NCBI GenBank assembly: GCA_024734495.1
Contig: JALMQS010000089.1
Coordinates: forward strand, 5,592,420 to 5,656,419
Direction: 5' to 3'
DNA length: 64,000 nucleotides
DNA from: Forficula auricularia
Taxonomy: Eukaryota > Arthropoda > Insecta > Dermaptera > Forficulidae
Each line of letters opens with the position of its first letter. Position 1 is the stretch's first letter. A model generated the notes under the pieces. That model did not search any database and was not told the origin of the DNA. It saw nothing but the letters and a program-made list of their open reading frames with translations. Shown here piece by piece: positions 1 through 9,951 of this stretch. A program made the translations under genes and the position numbers.

Positions 1-25
1 CCTCCTTTTTTGAAGTCGGTTAAAA
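1..25 (+). repeat. Terminus of a GAAGTCGGT-family element
   Basis: The window opens on the sequence CCTCCTTTTTTGAAGTCGG, which is the distal end of the dispersed family seen complete at 5553-6705, 9063-9788, 38239-40637 and 44661-45606. The rest of this copy lies outside the window. Confidence 0.7.
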
Positions 26-55
26 ATGCAATGCAGAATGGTCGTATCTGCGCTA

Positions 56-230
56 TTTTTAAAGTTTCGACCATTAATGTTTACCATTACTGATGATTTG
101 GAAGAATCAAGTTAAAAACAAAAATACTGTAGCTATCGATTCTCATTATTTGAGGAACAGATATTCTACAATGTTTTTTTTTAAGTTTTGACTATTAGTG
201 TTAACCACAGGCGAAGATATGGAGGACGAT
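56..230 (+). repeat. Low-copy repeat, also at 62725-62900
   Basis: Two diverged units about 125 bp apart each carry a TTTTGACTATTAGTG-like segment followed by GAAGAT. The same segment recurs near the other end of the window. No coding potential or termini are recognised. Bases 231-445 hold nothing I can name. Confidence 0.35.
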
Positions 231-445
231 CTGAAATGAAAACTAGCCATCGGTTGCCATATGATACTGGAGGAGTAAACAATTTATTAATATTTAAAAT
301 GACTATAGATGAAGTCTAGCAACCACCTTTTGACACTTTATTTATTTAATTTTTTGAAGTGAAACTTACGACAAGCTTACAAAAAGTTCCGCGATGAATT
401 ATTTTTAATTATACGTCAGAAGGATTGTGTTCATCCACTCACCAC

Positions 446-868
446 CAGTGCTGGATTTCCGCCTAGGCCCACAAGGCCCGGGCCTAGGGGCCCCGGTTGC
501 GGAGTCTTTTTTTTCAACCTAAAAAGATCACAAGGGATCTACAACAGGCATTACAAATACTCTACATTCAGTAAATTTATTGTTTCTGTTCCATATAATT
601 GTTGTTTCCCTCTTTAAATTTTTTTTCTCTTACTTGATCTGTTTGTATCATATTGTTTATTTTCTTTGTAGTTAAATTGGCCTAATATTGTATATTAAAA
701 AGGCTAGATGCCCCTACAAATACAATGTTCTTGAATAAAAAAAAAAAAAAATGTTCTGTACTAGTGCATTTAATTTGCTAAATTTCCAAAATAGCTTCGA
801 GATGTGGGGGGGGGGGGGGCGGAAATGTCAAGTGCCTAGGGGCCCTGGGTCTCTTAAATCCGCCCCTG
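446..868 (+). mobile_element. Small non-autonomous hAT element with 8-bp TSD
   Basis: It starts CAGTGCTGGATTTCCGCC and ends AAATCCGCCCCTG, an imperfect hAT-type terminal inverted repeat. It is flanked by perfect 8-bp direct repeats CTCACCAC at 438-445 and 869-876, the target duplication length of the hAT superfamily. The 423-bp interior has no transposase and contains an A-run near 738 and a G-run near 806. An open frame at 751-945 is incidental. Confidence 0.85.
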
Positions 869-1054
869 CTCACCACTCGGGAATAAAACCTGAGTGCCAA
901 AGCAATCAGTACCATTCAGAGTTTGGAGTAGAAAGCCAAAAATAAAAATGTGAATAAAAACATCAGAATGTACTTTTGTTTAGTGACTTTATTGGTTAAT
1001 ATGGTTAGCTTAATTGACGGTAAGTAGACGTAAATCTACTGGAGCACGCAACGG

Positions 1055-1187
1055 TGCACAAACACCTACGTCTCCACCCTCTCACTTAATCAACTTTCCC
1101 TTCTCTTCGGTAATGCAAGAGTCTTTCGAGATCGATAGGGGCATCTTACTGGTGCGCCCCTTCTTGCATTCGATAGCATTAAAAAAA
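1055..1187 (+). mobile_element. 5'-truncated LINE 3' end (jockey/CR1-like family)
   Basis: This matches the 3' untranslated tail of the LINE at 10692-11727, from ACACCTACGTCT to the terminal TTGCATTCGAT followed by an A-run. Only the last ~130 bp of the element is present, as expected from aborted target-primed reverse transcription. It is too short to hold reverse transcriptase. Confidence 0.8.
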
Positions 1188-1317
1188 CGCAAGCTGACGT
1201 TAAGGTGGCTGCAAAAATTTTAGGTGCAACGACGACGACGGCATTTCGTGGCTCCCATGAGGCCGGAGCCTTATGGAAAAGAAAAGATGGTTCTTGGTCT
1301 ATTTGTCTACCCTGTGA

Positions 1318-1425
1318 GGTGAAGCCCTCTGAAATATATAGATACAGCCCTTCTGACATATAATTAAAAATTATTCATTCCATTTCTGATCTAGTAGATG
1401 ACATCCTCTTGTGATTTCCTTAGAA
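1318..1425 (+). repeat. Dispersed repeat with GCCCTTCTGACATATAA core
   Basis: About 80 bp of this stretch is nearly identical to 4321-4397. The segment GAAGCCCTCTGA resembles the border of the tRNA-like fold-back at 58885-59245, so it may be a fragment of the same SINE-like family. Confidence 0.4.
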
Positions 1426-2316
1426 ATTAAATTCTACTTTTATCGGCAATTTGAACTCTTATGTTCAATTTGAAATAAGTCATTCCTTTTGATTTTTGAA
1501 GAAATTCAAAATTCGAAACACTCAACCATCTTTATTTAAATCATATTCATGACCAGGGGCAGAAAAATTTCCAGGGGGCACAGCTTGGATACAAATAATT
1601 ACATCATTAAATTTTTATTTAAATACATATTTAAAAAATTTTCACAAATCGAATACAGTAGTGCTCAAAAACAAAAACACATACTATAACATAGCTTAGT
1701 GAGGTCAGGGTTGTTAGAGTTTTTTTATTTGATCACAATAGAGGCATGTGCATCCTCTTGCCCCCCCCCCCCTGCGGACGCCTATAGTCATGGCTAAATT
1801 TTTAAATTTAGAATCACTAGAACACTAAATTTTACTAATGAAGATTTACATCTTTGAATGAAATATTAAGAGTGATTGGCGTGCGGTCCATGGATGCTAT
1901 GGATGTGCCGCATCCCTAAAATTTCATAAATATATAAAGTCGACTTCAAAATTTCAGGAGAATCTTTAAATTTTCAAATTATTATCCGTTATTTCAAATA
2001 TTTCTATAAGAAACATTTTTTGTTTTGAAAAGTATATATTGGTTCTCGAAATTAAAAATAATTGTTACATAGTTTCAAGGGGCAATTAAAATGAATGATT
2101 TTTCCGAAAAAGGTGTTGATAGAAGGTTTGAAGTCCCTGCCTGTTATACGAATATCTTCCAGTTCAAGCATGTCAAAGACAAGTTCAGACACGTTTTAGT
2201 CGAATAAAAATTGTTCTCGCTGAGGAATTATTAAAATAAAAATAATACAAGAAATGAATAAATAAAGATGATTCGAGAATCTTTGGACTAATCTATTTCT
2301 AAGAACTCTCATTATA
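1426..2316. other. No gene recognised
   Basis: AT-rich sequence with a C-run near 1761. No long frame, terminal repeat or RNA signature stands out. Confidence 0.5.
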
Positions 2317-3826
2317 CAGGGTGATTCACGTTTATGGAAAAAAGAAAGCAGGATTTTTCTGAAAATTTACCTCCTTACATTTTCTTACCTGTTCTTTCGA
2401 TCTAAAATATTTCCAGCATTGCGACGTTTTGGCTTCCATCGAAAAGTCGTAGCAACTTTATTTTTTTAAATACACCCTATATTAACACGTTTTTAGAACC
2501 GCCCTTTTATTAAAATACTTTTTTTAAATATTTTCCTATACCTATCTTTATCGGTTTTTCAAGATAAAAAATAATTTGTGTTAAATATGGTCCAAAACAT
2601 AGTCCTAATTAAACTTAAATAAATTACTGCTCTCAATTCATGAAAAGTTAATATTTTGGTGGTAGTTTAGACAGACCCGAAGTATTTAATTTACGCCGAG
2701 AAATCGACTCCATATTATACAGGGCGTGCTAAGATTACTATTATTTTCGTTATTCATAAAAGGGGTCAAAATTTCGTTTTTTCAAATGAGACCTCCCATA
2801 TAAACTAAAACATCAAGTTTTTTAATAAACCCTCTTTTTCGTAAAAAATTACATTTTTAATGAATTTAATTTTAACTAACCATGGCAATATTAAGCTTAT
2901 GACAGTTTGTTGACTATTTATAAATAACTTATTAACAGTTTATTGACGATGTTCAAAAAAATCTCCCAAAATGATCACAAATATTGATTATTCAAACGAA
3001 GTTTTTATACACAAAGAGAAACAAAGTTCTTATTGTACAAAATAAATAATTTCATAAGAACTTCGTTTGAATAATCAATATTTGCGGTCATTTTGTGAGA
3101 TTTTTTGAACATCGTCAATAAACTGTTTATAAGTTACTTATAAATAGGCAACAAACTGTCATAAGCTTGATATTTTCATGGTTAGTTAAAATTAAATTCA
3201 TTAAAAAGTAATTTTTCACGAAAAAGGAGCTTTATTAAGATAACTTGATGTTTTAGGTATAGGGACATGATATATCGTCTTAAAGCATTTTTCTTCATCT
3301 TTTAATTTATTGAGTAATATACAGGGGGTCTCATTTGAAAAAATGAACTTTTGACTCCTTTTATGAATAACGGAAATAATAGTAGTTTTAGCACGCCCTT
3401 TATAATATAGAGTCGATTTCTCGGAGTAAATTAAATACTTCGGGTCTATCTAAACGGCCACCAAAATATTAACTTTTCATGAATTGAGAGCACTAATTTA
3501 TTTATATTTAATTAGGACCATGTTTAGGACCATATTTAACACAAATTATTTTTTATCTCGAAAACCGATAGAGATAGGTATAGGACAATTTTAACAAAAA
3601 AGTATTTTAATAAAAGAGCGGTTCTAAAAACGTGTTAATATATGGGGTGTTCTATTAAAAAAATAAAGTTGCTACGACTTTTCGATGGAAGCCGAAACGT
3701 TGCAATGCTGAAAATATTTTAGATCGATAGAACAGGTAAGAAAATGTAAGGTGGTAAATTTTCAGAAAAATCCTGCTTTCGGTTTTCCATAAACCACTAA
3801 CGTGCCAACGACTGTGAATCGCCCTG
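2317..3826. mobile_element. 1.5-kb near-perfect palindromic element, CAGGGTGATTCAC ends
   Basis: The left half (2317 to about 3000) is repeated in reverse complement to 3826, with a short unpaired centre near 3010-3060. The outer ends read CAGGGTGATTCACG and TGAATCGCCCTG, flanked by TA on both sides, as in TA-targeting (IS630/Tc1/mariner-type) non-autonomous elements. There is no coding frame. A second copy at 62939-63813 keeps the outer ends but lacks most of the left arm. Transcripts would fold into a very long hairpin. Confidence 0.75.
2720..3400. mobile_element. Inner element nested in the palindrome, CAGGGCGTGCTAAGA ends
   Basis: Within the arms a second pair of termini appears, CAGGGCGTGCTAAGA at 2720 and its reverse complement (last base changed) ending at 3400, each next to TA. 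This suggests one palindromic element inside another, or a composite that moves as one unit. The same nesting is kept in the copy near 63.0-63.4 kb. Confidence 0.55.
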
Positions 3827-4242
3827 TATATGATCGGAAATAACTAAGAGTGCTAGAGACAAATCATAGCCTGGTATACGAGTATTTTCCAGTTCAAGCC
3901 AGTTTATAGGCATAGAATTAGGAGAAATTTAATATTTTCTTATAGGACAAGCTGATTCACTGTGGAAGATTGCCGATTTCCATTTCAGGGACTGTGGAGC
4001 TTAACTCAAAAGATTTAATTTCTGACTCCTACCCTCACTTACACAAAAAAGTATCTGTTTGGGGGGTAGGTCCCAAAATATTTTTTTAAAAATCTAATGT
4101 TAAATTTAAAAAATAAGGATGAAATTTGCAAAAAAAAGCGAAGATTAAAATAAAAATTTGTAAAAAATGAAGGGTACTTTTTTGGACAGCATTCCCTGGT
4201 TGAAAAGTCACCAACAGCCACTGATATGTACAATGTACATAT
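3827..4242. other. No gene recognised
   Basis: AT-rich spacer with long A/T runs. The open frame here on the minus strand is low complexity and is not credited. Confidence 0.5.
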
Positions 4243-4397
4243 ATCAGAGGAGTTCAGGTTGCCATTTGGTCAGGATCACTAATTTTGGCACTCGGGTTCT
4301 ATTCTCGAAGGGGGTGAACAACGCCCTTCTGACATATAATTAAAAATTATCCATTCCATCTCGGATGACAACGTTTTGTGATTTCCATTGAAATATT
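4243..4397 (+). repeat. SINE-like repeat fragment with B-box-like motif
   Basis: CAGGTTGCC...GGGTTCTATTCTC resembles a degraded tRNA-like head, followed by the GCCCTTCTGACATATAA segment shared with 1318-1425. It is too eroded for a firm tRNA assignment. Confidence 0.35.
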
Positions 4398-4404
4398 TGC
4401 ATTA

Positions 4405-4450
4405 TGTCGACTGATGATAAAGGCGAAACCTTCGAAACCATGGCCTCAAA
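4405..4450 (+). ncRNA. Degenerate hammerhead-like motif
   Basis: CTGATGA (4411-4417), a short AAGG/CCTT hairpin, then GAAA (4434-4437), then the self-complementary CCATGG. The expected GTC cleavage triplet is replaced by a GCC-like sequence, and the first stem II pair is A-C. It is read as a decayed relative of the intact motifs at 10060 and 31751. Confidence 0.4.
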
Positions 4451-5348
4451 TAAATAAAAATATTTATATTAAGTGGTCGATACTGTCTTTAATTTATCTA
4501 TTTTAATTAATTGTCTTTTCTTAGTCTCTGTTATTAATTAAAGAAATTAGATAAAAAATGAAAAATGCGAAAAAGTGTTTGATTTTCTTTCGAAAATGAA
4601 GGGGGGGGGGGGGAGGTCAACGGGCACCTATTGCTAGACACCTATGTAGAGAAATCTTGTTTTTTCCTTTTAAATGATATGAAAGCTATGGAGCGCAACA
4701 CCTTCCATTATTAAATTCTTGTAAATATAAAATATTGGAAATCTCTCAGGTCCAGGTACATGCGAAGGTGGTTGCCAATCTGGAGGTCACTTTTTATCAA
4801 TGACCCAGTTGTGCCGAGGATGAAGACTTGGATGCCAGAACAGCCGGAGGCTTTTGGCTGTTAGCCCGACATGATCGGACAGCTAGGATCCAATCAATAG
4901 AAATCTTTTATTCGAGAACCCAATTCTAGAATACGCAATCTAATTAATTTGATTATTAATTTAAGAAAGAATATCAAATGGAGGTCTCGGGAGATCATTG
5001 ACCTATAATTTTTTCTGTTTGTTTATTTATTCTCTTATTATTTAAGTGTTAGAAAGTTTTAGAAGTTATAAACCTCATGGAATATTGATTATATCCTATA
5101 AAATAGGTGCGTATATTCCTTACTCTCACCTGCAAGATTGATTTAATGGTGGTTAAGAATAATTTATACATTTAGTCGATTGAGAAAATTATAAACAAAA
5201 TTTATCTGTGAGTTCATAACTAAAATATTCTATTAATAAAAATTATTACGAATTTAGTGGAGGGAGGTAAACTGGAAAGCAGTACAAAGTAGAGTAAGTG
5301 AAATATCTTGGTAAATGTGCGGTATTATGTAAAACGAATAAAAATAAC
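4451..5348. other. Unassigned, with a less AT-rich patch at 4735-4880
   Basis: The 145-bp patch is distinctly richer in G and C than its surroundings and has partial open frames on both strands, but it matches no family I recognise. It could be an old exon or transposon coding relic. The remainder is AT-rich with a G-run near 4603. Confidence 0.3.
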
Positions 5349-5380
5349 CTCCTCCTTTTTTTTGAAGTCGGTTAATTAAC
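5349..5380 (+). repeat. Solo terminus of a GAAGTCGGT-family element
   Basis: CCTCCTCCTTTTTTTTGAAG followed by TCGGTTAA matches the distal end of the family at 40600-40637. The body that should precede it is not recognisable. Confidence 0.6.
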
Positions 5381-5424
5381 GGTATTAGGTTGTTAAGAAA
5401 AAGTCCGGTTTTGAATGAAATAAT

Positions 5425-5475
5425 AATAAAATTTCATTATTATTATTATTATTGCTACTATTATTATTATTACTT
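5425..5475 (+). repeat. ATT microsatellite
   Basis: Imperfect run of ATT/TTA triplets. Confidence 0.8.
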
Positions 5476-5552
5476 TAATTTCTTATAGTGGTTGCCATCA
5501 TTTTAATGCAAAATATTTTTGTAATTATCTAGTAACTAGTGTCAAAACTAGT

Positions 5553-6705
5553 GACTTAAAAAAATTAAGTGCAACAAATAAAATAATAAAATACACTAAA
5601 AGGTATAAAATAATAATCTAATTTAGTTACAACTAAACGACGAAATATTTACATGAAATCACTTTTTGAAGTCGGTGCCAAACATATAGATATTATGAAT
5701 CAAACTCGACGGATTTTATTTAGTAGGATTGACGGGTACGCTCGCTTATATAGTTTGTTTAGCACCGACTTCAAAAAGTGATTTCATGTAAATATTTCGT
5801 CGTTTAGTTGTAACTAAATTAGATTATTATTTTATACCTTTTAGTTTATTTTATTTTATTTTTGAGTTTTATTATTTTATTTGTTGCATTTAATTTTTTT
5901 GGAGACGGTTTTATTTTTTTATAAAATTTATTTTTAGTTTTCTCTTTTTAGTGATGTTATTAATAGTGACTTAATATAATACCTTGCATGCATCTCGTAA
6001 GAGAAAGGATCTGGCGAATGAATCAGAAAATGATATTATTAAACCAATTATTTTACATTAATTAATGTATACATTGTATTTTTTGCTTCGATTCCGGAGA
6101 TCACTTCTCCACCATCGAGTGTCCTTATTCATCTTTAGTCCTTGTTTTTAACAAGAGGAAAAATCTAATTAGATAAAAAAACCTCTTTTCCGATAATTAT
6201 TTCAATTCCATTATTCCCCAATCAAGTGGATTGGTGTAAACCTCTCATCCATCTCAGAAAAAATGATAATAAAATTAAATTAATAAATATAGAAATTCTC
6301 TAGAAACGTTTGCGGGTTTTAAATGAACGTTTTAAGATTGATTTTTTTATAAAATATTTTATTTATTATAATTTCGATTATTTGCTCATAAGAATTGGAT
6401 ATTTGCGTTAATTCGTCATTGACTATATCATCAGAACTTCACTAAATTAATATGGGATCACCCTAAGGTACCCTCTTTCTGATATAAAAATAATCATCGA
6501 AATCGGTTCATAAACAAAGAAGTTATGCCTAAACAAACATTGCAAAAAAAATACCAATGAAAAAAACGGGACCAATCGGAAACTAGACTGAACCCAATGC
6601 AAAAAAAATCATCAAAATCGGTTCACAATTGGCGAAGATATCAGGTAACATAGACTCAAAAAAAAAAAATTCAGTCGAATTGAGAACCTCTTTGTATACA
6701 CTGGA
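5553..6705 (+). mobile_element. GAAGTCGGT-family element, near full length
   Basis: A roughly 350-bp palindrome (5553-5910) carries inner arms TTTTTGAAGTCGGTGCC and GGCACCGACTTC-like around a short centre, flanked by matching arms that include CTAAACGACGAAATATT. It is followed by CTCTTTTTAGTGATGTTA and an 800-bp body ending TCGAATTGAGAACC. The body contains no intact ORF. The same order of parts is seen in the copies at 9.1, 38.2 and 44.7 kb, so this is one family with a fixed structure. The empty site of the 9.1-kb copy shows that it is mobile. Confidence 0.7.
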
Positions 6706-7052
6706 GAGTGAAGTTAATAAGAAAAGAAAAGAAGAAGAAGATCATGATTGTAATATTTTCAGCAGCGAATGCAGAATATCGTCGCCTTAGAGCAGAGGTC
6801 GCCAAAGTGGTCTATATAGACCCCCAGGGGTCTATTTAACAAAAGCGCGGGTCGATCCGATCGAAAGGGTCTATTGGGGGTCGAAGAAAAAACAGTTCTT
6901 AATACGCAAATCACACATACCTAATTGAGTATGTAAAATTTGTAAATTTTTTTATAATTGACTTAATATCATTAATATCAAGGACGCTTCTTAAAAATTT
7001 AACAATAAGCAAATTTTGGACAAATATAAATATAATGCAAAAATATGTAAAA

Positions 7053-7190
7053 CTTTACGATATAGCTCAGCCATTTGTGCTAGCATTTCCAAGTTCCTAT
7101 ATGGTTGAAGCCGGTTTCAGTCACGTAAATTCAATCTTAACTAAGTACAGAAATAAATTAAATGTGGAGTTTCGAGGGGATTTAAGGTAG
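7053..7190 (+). pseudogene. hAT transposase C-terminal dimerisation region, remnant
   Basis: Forty-five codons starting LYDIAQPFVLAFPSSYMVEA and continuing through GFSHVN, LTKYRNKL and RGDLR match the C-terminal dimerisation region of hAT transposases of the ZBED/FAM200-like kind, where the pattern FPSSYxxExxFSxxNxxLTKxRNxL is usual. A TAG at 7188-7190 ends the frame where the family normally continues with more leucine-rich sequence. The catalytic domain upstream is not recognisable. It lies inside the hAT termini at 6793-8889 and in the same orientation, so it is probably part of the original transposase. Confidence 0.75.
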
Positions 7191-7488
7191 TTGTTTCGCG
7201 ACAATACCAGCAAAAAGTTAATGCTCAAGTATATAGAACAGTCAATAAGGATTCATAGTTCATAAGGCCAACACTTTTTGCTGTTTTTGTACCAAATCTA
7301 GCCAATCCCGTGCTCGTTTGAGAAATTTGGCAACATAGAAAGAGATTGAATATTTTTATACATGACATTAAAATGACAGATAAAATGAATGATAAAATAC
7401 ATTTTAAAGGTCGATTTATTAATCAAAAAGTTCTAAATAAACGATTAAAAGCTGTTGCGGTAATGAATGAGGGAAAAAACGAAAAAAA

Positions 7489-7659
7489 ATGTGTACTAAG
7501 AGTGCTAATGTAGGTACCCGAATAATTGAAGTGGGCGAGTTGGCGAATAACCTAACCTGTTGTCACTGTCAGAAAGATATTTTATTAAAAAATATTGTTG
7601 ATGAAAGGCGATTAGGTTTGAATTCTATTTTTTCAATAAAATGTCAATGTCAATGGAAC
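7489..7659 (+). pseudogene. Mutator-like transposase N-terminal fragment
   Basis: The frame reads GTRIIEVGELANNLTCCHCQ and continues with KDILL, RRLGLNSI and IKCQCQ. Insect Mutator-like transposases have this order near the N-terminus: a G-RI-D/E-V segment, a Cys-x2-Cys pair, a GL-S-segment and a second cysteine pair, probably binding zinc. Only about 57 residues are present. The frame runs directly into the G-run repeat at 7660, so the coding end is artificial. It is nested in the hAT relic. The assignment is from memory of the family pattern, not a search. Confidence 0.5.
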
Positions 7660-7863
7660 AAAACTACGTGTGAAATTTGGTTTCGATATTCACACTAGTT
7701 TTTGAGCTAGCTCGTCCACAAAAATTTGGTAACGCACAGACTAACTAACAGACTAGCAGACATTTTGAGAAAACAATTATTATTTCGAAAAAAAGAAGAA
7801 AAAAACGCTTATTTCATTCACGATCACAATACTTGACCTTACACCCTGTATGGTAAAGTAAAA
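7660..7863 (-). repeat. G-run repeat family, copy A (partial)
   Basis: It begins within AAAACTACGTGTGAAATTTG and ends ACCCTGTATGGTAAAGTAAA, matching one end of the family at 16087-16790 in reverse orientation. The tandem G-run portion is missing. Confidence 0.75.
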
Positions 7864-9062
7864 AATGATTAGCCATACCCTTATCCAGAAAAAAATTAAA
7901 CTTATATACTTTAAAGAGTGAACTAATAATAATAAAAATAATAATATTTTCAAAAATTTCTATAAATATCGCTTTGTTATTTTTTAACAAATGTAATCAA
8001 CGCCTACGTTACATCTTATGAAAATTATAATTTTGAAAAAATCTAGCGCACGCTTTCTACTTTTTACTCCCTCTTTCGCTGGTTTAATAAATGCGCTGTT
8101 GCCAAAATGTTTTTAGTGAGAATTTTTTTATATACATTTTTCATTATTTATTCCTTATTATCTCAGAAACTCTGTTGTAACTATGAATCAAACTTGTCTT
8201 AAAATATGTATTGGTTATTGTTTAATGTTGGTTTAGTTTTTTATAAAAATTGTACGAAGGATTTCTTAATTATAATTAAATATGTATGTAAACTTTCCGA
8301 TATCCCGTATAGTGCAATGCTAAAGAGCCCGAAAATATCGATTTTTGAAATTAAATATCTCCGGAAGTGTATTGTTCATCAATTTCGTTTTGCCACCAAT
8401 CGATGCACAAGTATTTCAATAATAATATATCTAAATTTCAGAAAAATCCTACGAAAACGCATTTGGCGGAACAACTACCTTAAGATTAAAATTGACCAAT
8501 TTTGAACAACCCAATATAGCGAACCTTGCAAAAAAACATCAGGCACACCCATCTCATTGATTAAGAAGCAATTCATCTGTAGTTACTTTACTTATTATTT
8601 CTACTTATTTATAATTACTTATTATTTAATAAATATTATTTAATAAATATGTATAACTTATTTCTGGGAAAATCATTAAATTTCATCATTAATATATTTT
8701 TCATAAAACTATTGTTTTACACACAATGTACTATTAATTTAATAAATGTTTAAAATCACAAAATAAATGTACATTACAGTATATAATAGAGTTTTATTTT
8801 AATTAACAGAAAATTACTTTTATGGGGGTCGATGGAGATTTCGAAAAATTATATAGGGGTCGAAGATCAAAAAAGTTTGGCGACCCCTGCCTTAGAGAGT
8901 AAACCTGTTAACTCACAACAAGGAAATTTTACAGGTTAGAAAAGAAACAAACAAAATGTAATATTGTTGTTATGGAAAGAAACTATTTTTCACATTTTTT
9001 TCTCAAACTTGCGGTCGTAATTTTAAGTAGCAGTTTTACTTGGACGATGCTGCATCTCTTTT

Positions 9063-9788
9063 TTAACCGACTTCAAAAAAGGAGGGGGTTCTCTATTCGA
9101 TTGAATTTTTTTTTTTTTTTTTTGTGCCTATTTTACCTCATATCTCCGCCAATTCTCAACCGATTTTGAAAATTTTTTTTGCATTGGGTCCAGTCTAGCT
9201 TCCGATTGGTCCCATTTTTTTTTCGTTTTTTTTCATAGGTATTAGACCTTTTTTATTAGGTTTGTTTAGACCTAACCTCTTTGTTTATGAACCGATTTCG
9301 ATGGTTCTTTTTTTATCCGATAGGGGGTGTCTTGGGGATGGTGCCATATTAATTTGATCAAGTTCTGATGATATGATCACTATTAATAACATCACTAAAA
9401 AGAGAAAAATAAAATAATTTTTAAGAAAAAATAAAAACCGACTTCAAAAAATTAAATGCAACAAATAAAATACACTAAAAGGTATAAAATAATTATTATC
9501 TTATTTAGTTACAACTAAACGACGAAATATTAACATGAAATTACTTTTTGAAGTTGGTGCCAAACATATACCTTTTATGAATCGCACTCGATGGATCTTA
9601 CTTAGTACGTTTGGAGGGTATGCTCGCTTATAGGTATAGTTTGTTTGGCACCGACTTCAAAAAGTAATTTCATGTTAATATTTCGTCGTTTAGTTGTAAC
9701 TAAATAAGATAATAATTATTTTATACCTTTTAGTGTATTTTATTTTTTGCATTTAATTTTTGAAGTCGGTTTTTATTTTTTTCTTAAA
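9063..9788 (-). mobile_element. GAAGTCGGT-family element inserted in the TIR element
   Basis: It begins AACCGACTTCAAAAAAGG and ends after TTTTTGAAGTCGGTTTTT. It contains the same palindrome (9430-9775) and body parts as the other copies, in reverse order. The uninterrupted host copy at 21112-21349 reads straight through the insertion point (CATCTCTTTTT to TTTCGAACG), giving a natural empty site. The body is shortened compared with 5553-6705 and 38239-40637. Confidence 0.8.
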
Positions 9789-9951
9789 AATTATTTTATA
9801 TTTCGAACGGTATTAATATGTCATATATGATAAAACATGGATTTAGCAGGTTTACACTCTAAGGCGACGGTATAGAATGTGGAATTTTCAGAAGGGCGAA
9901 AAAGTTTTTTTAGATTAGAAATGAAAACAGAGACGATAGTCGTATAGTACT

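Larger units (their letters stand above)
6793..8889 (+). mobile_element. hAT transposon relic with 8-bp TSD
   Basis: The termini are CAGAGGTCGCCAAAGTGG and AAAGTTTGGCGACCCCTG, an inverted repeat typical of hAT elements. It is flanked by perfect 8-bp duplications CCTTAGAG at 6785-6792 and 8890-8897. The duplicated bases belong to the host element whose left end is GTCGCCTTAGAG. The 2.1-kb interior keeps a fragment of hAT transposase C-terminus and later insertions, including a Mutator-like fragment and a piece of the G-run repeat family. No intact ORF remains. Confidence 0.9.
6781..9868 (+). mobile_element. TIR element (GTCGCCTTAGAG ends) interrupted by two later insertions
   Basis: The left end GTCGCCTTAGAG at 6781 and the right end CTCTAAGGCGAC at 9868 are inverted repeats about 28 bp long. 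Removing the hAT at 6793-8889 and the GAAGTCGGT element at 9063-9788 leaves a ~250-bp sequence closely matching the uninterrupted copy at 21112-21349. It has no coding capacity. Confidence 0.8.
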
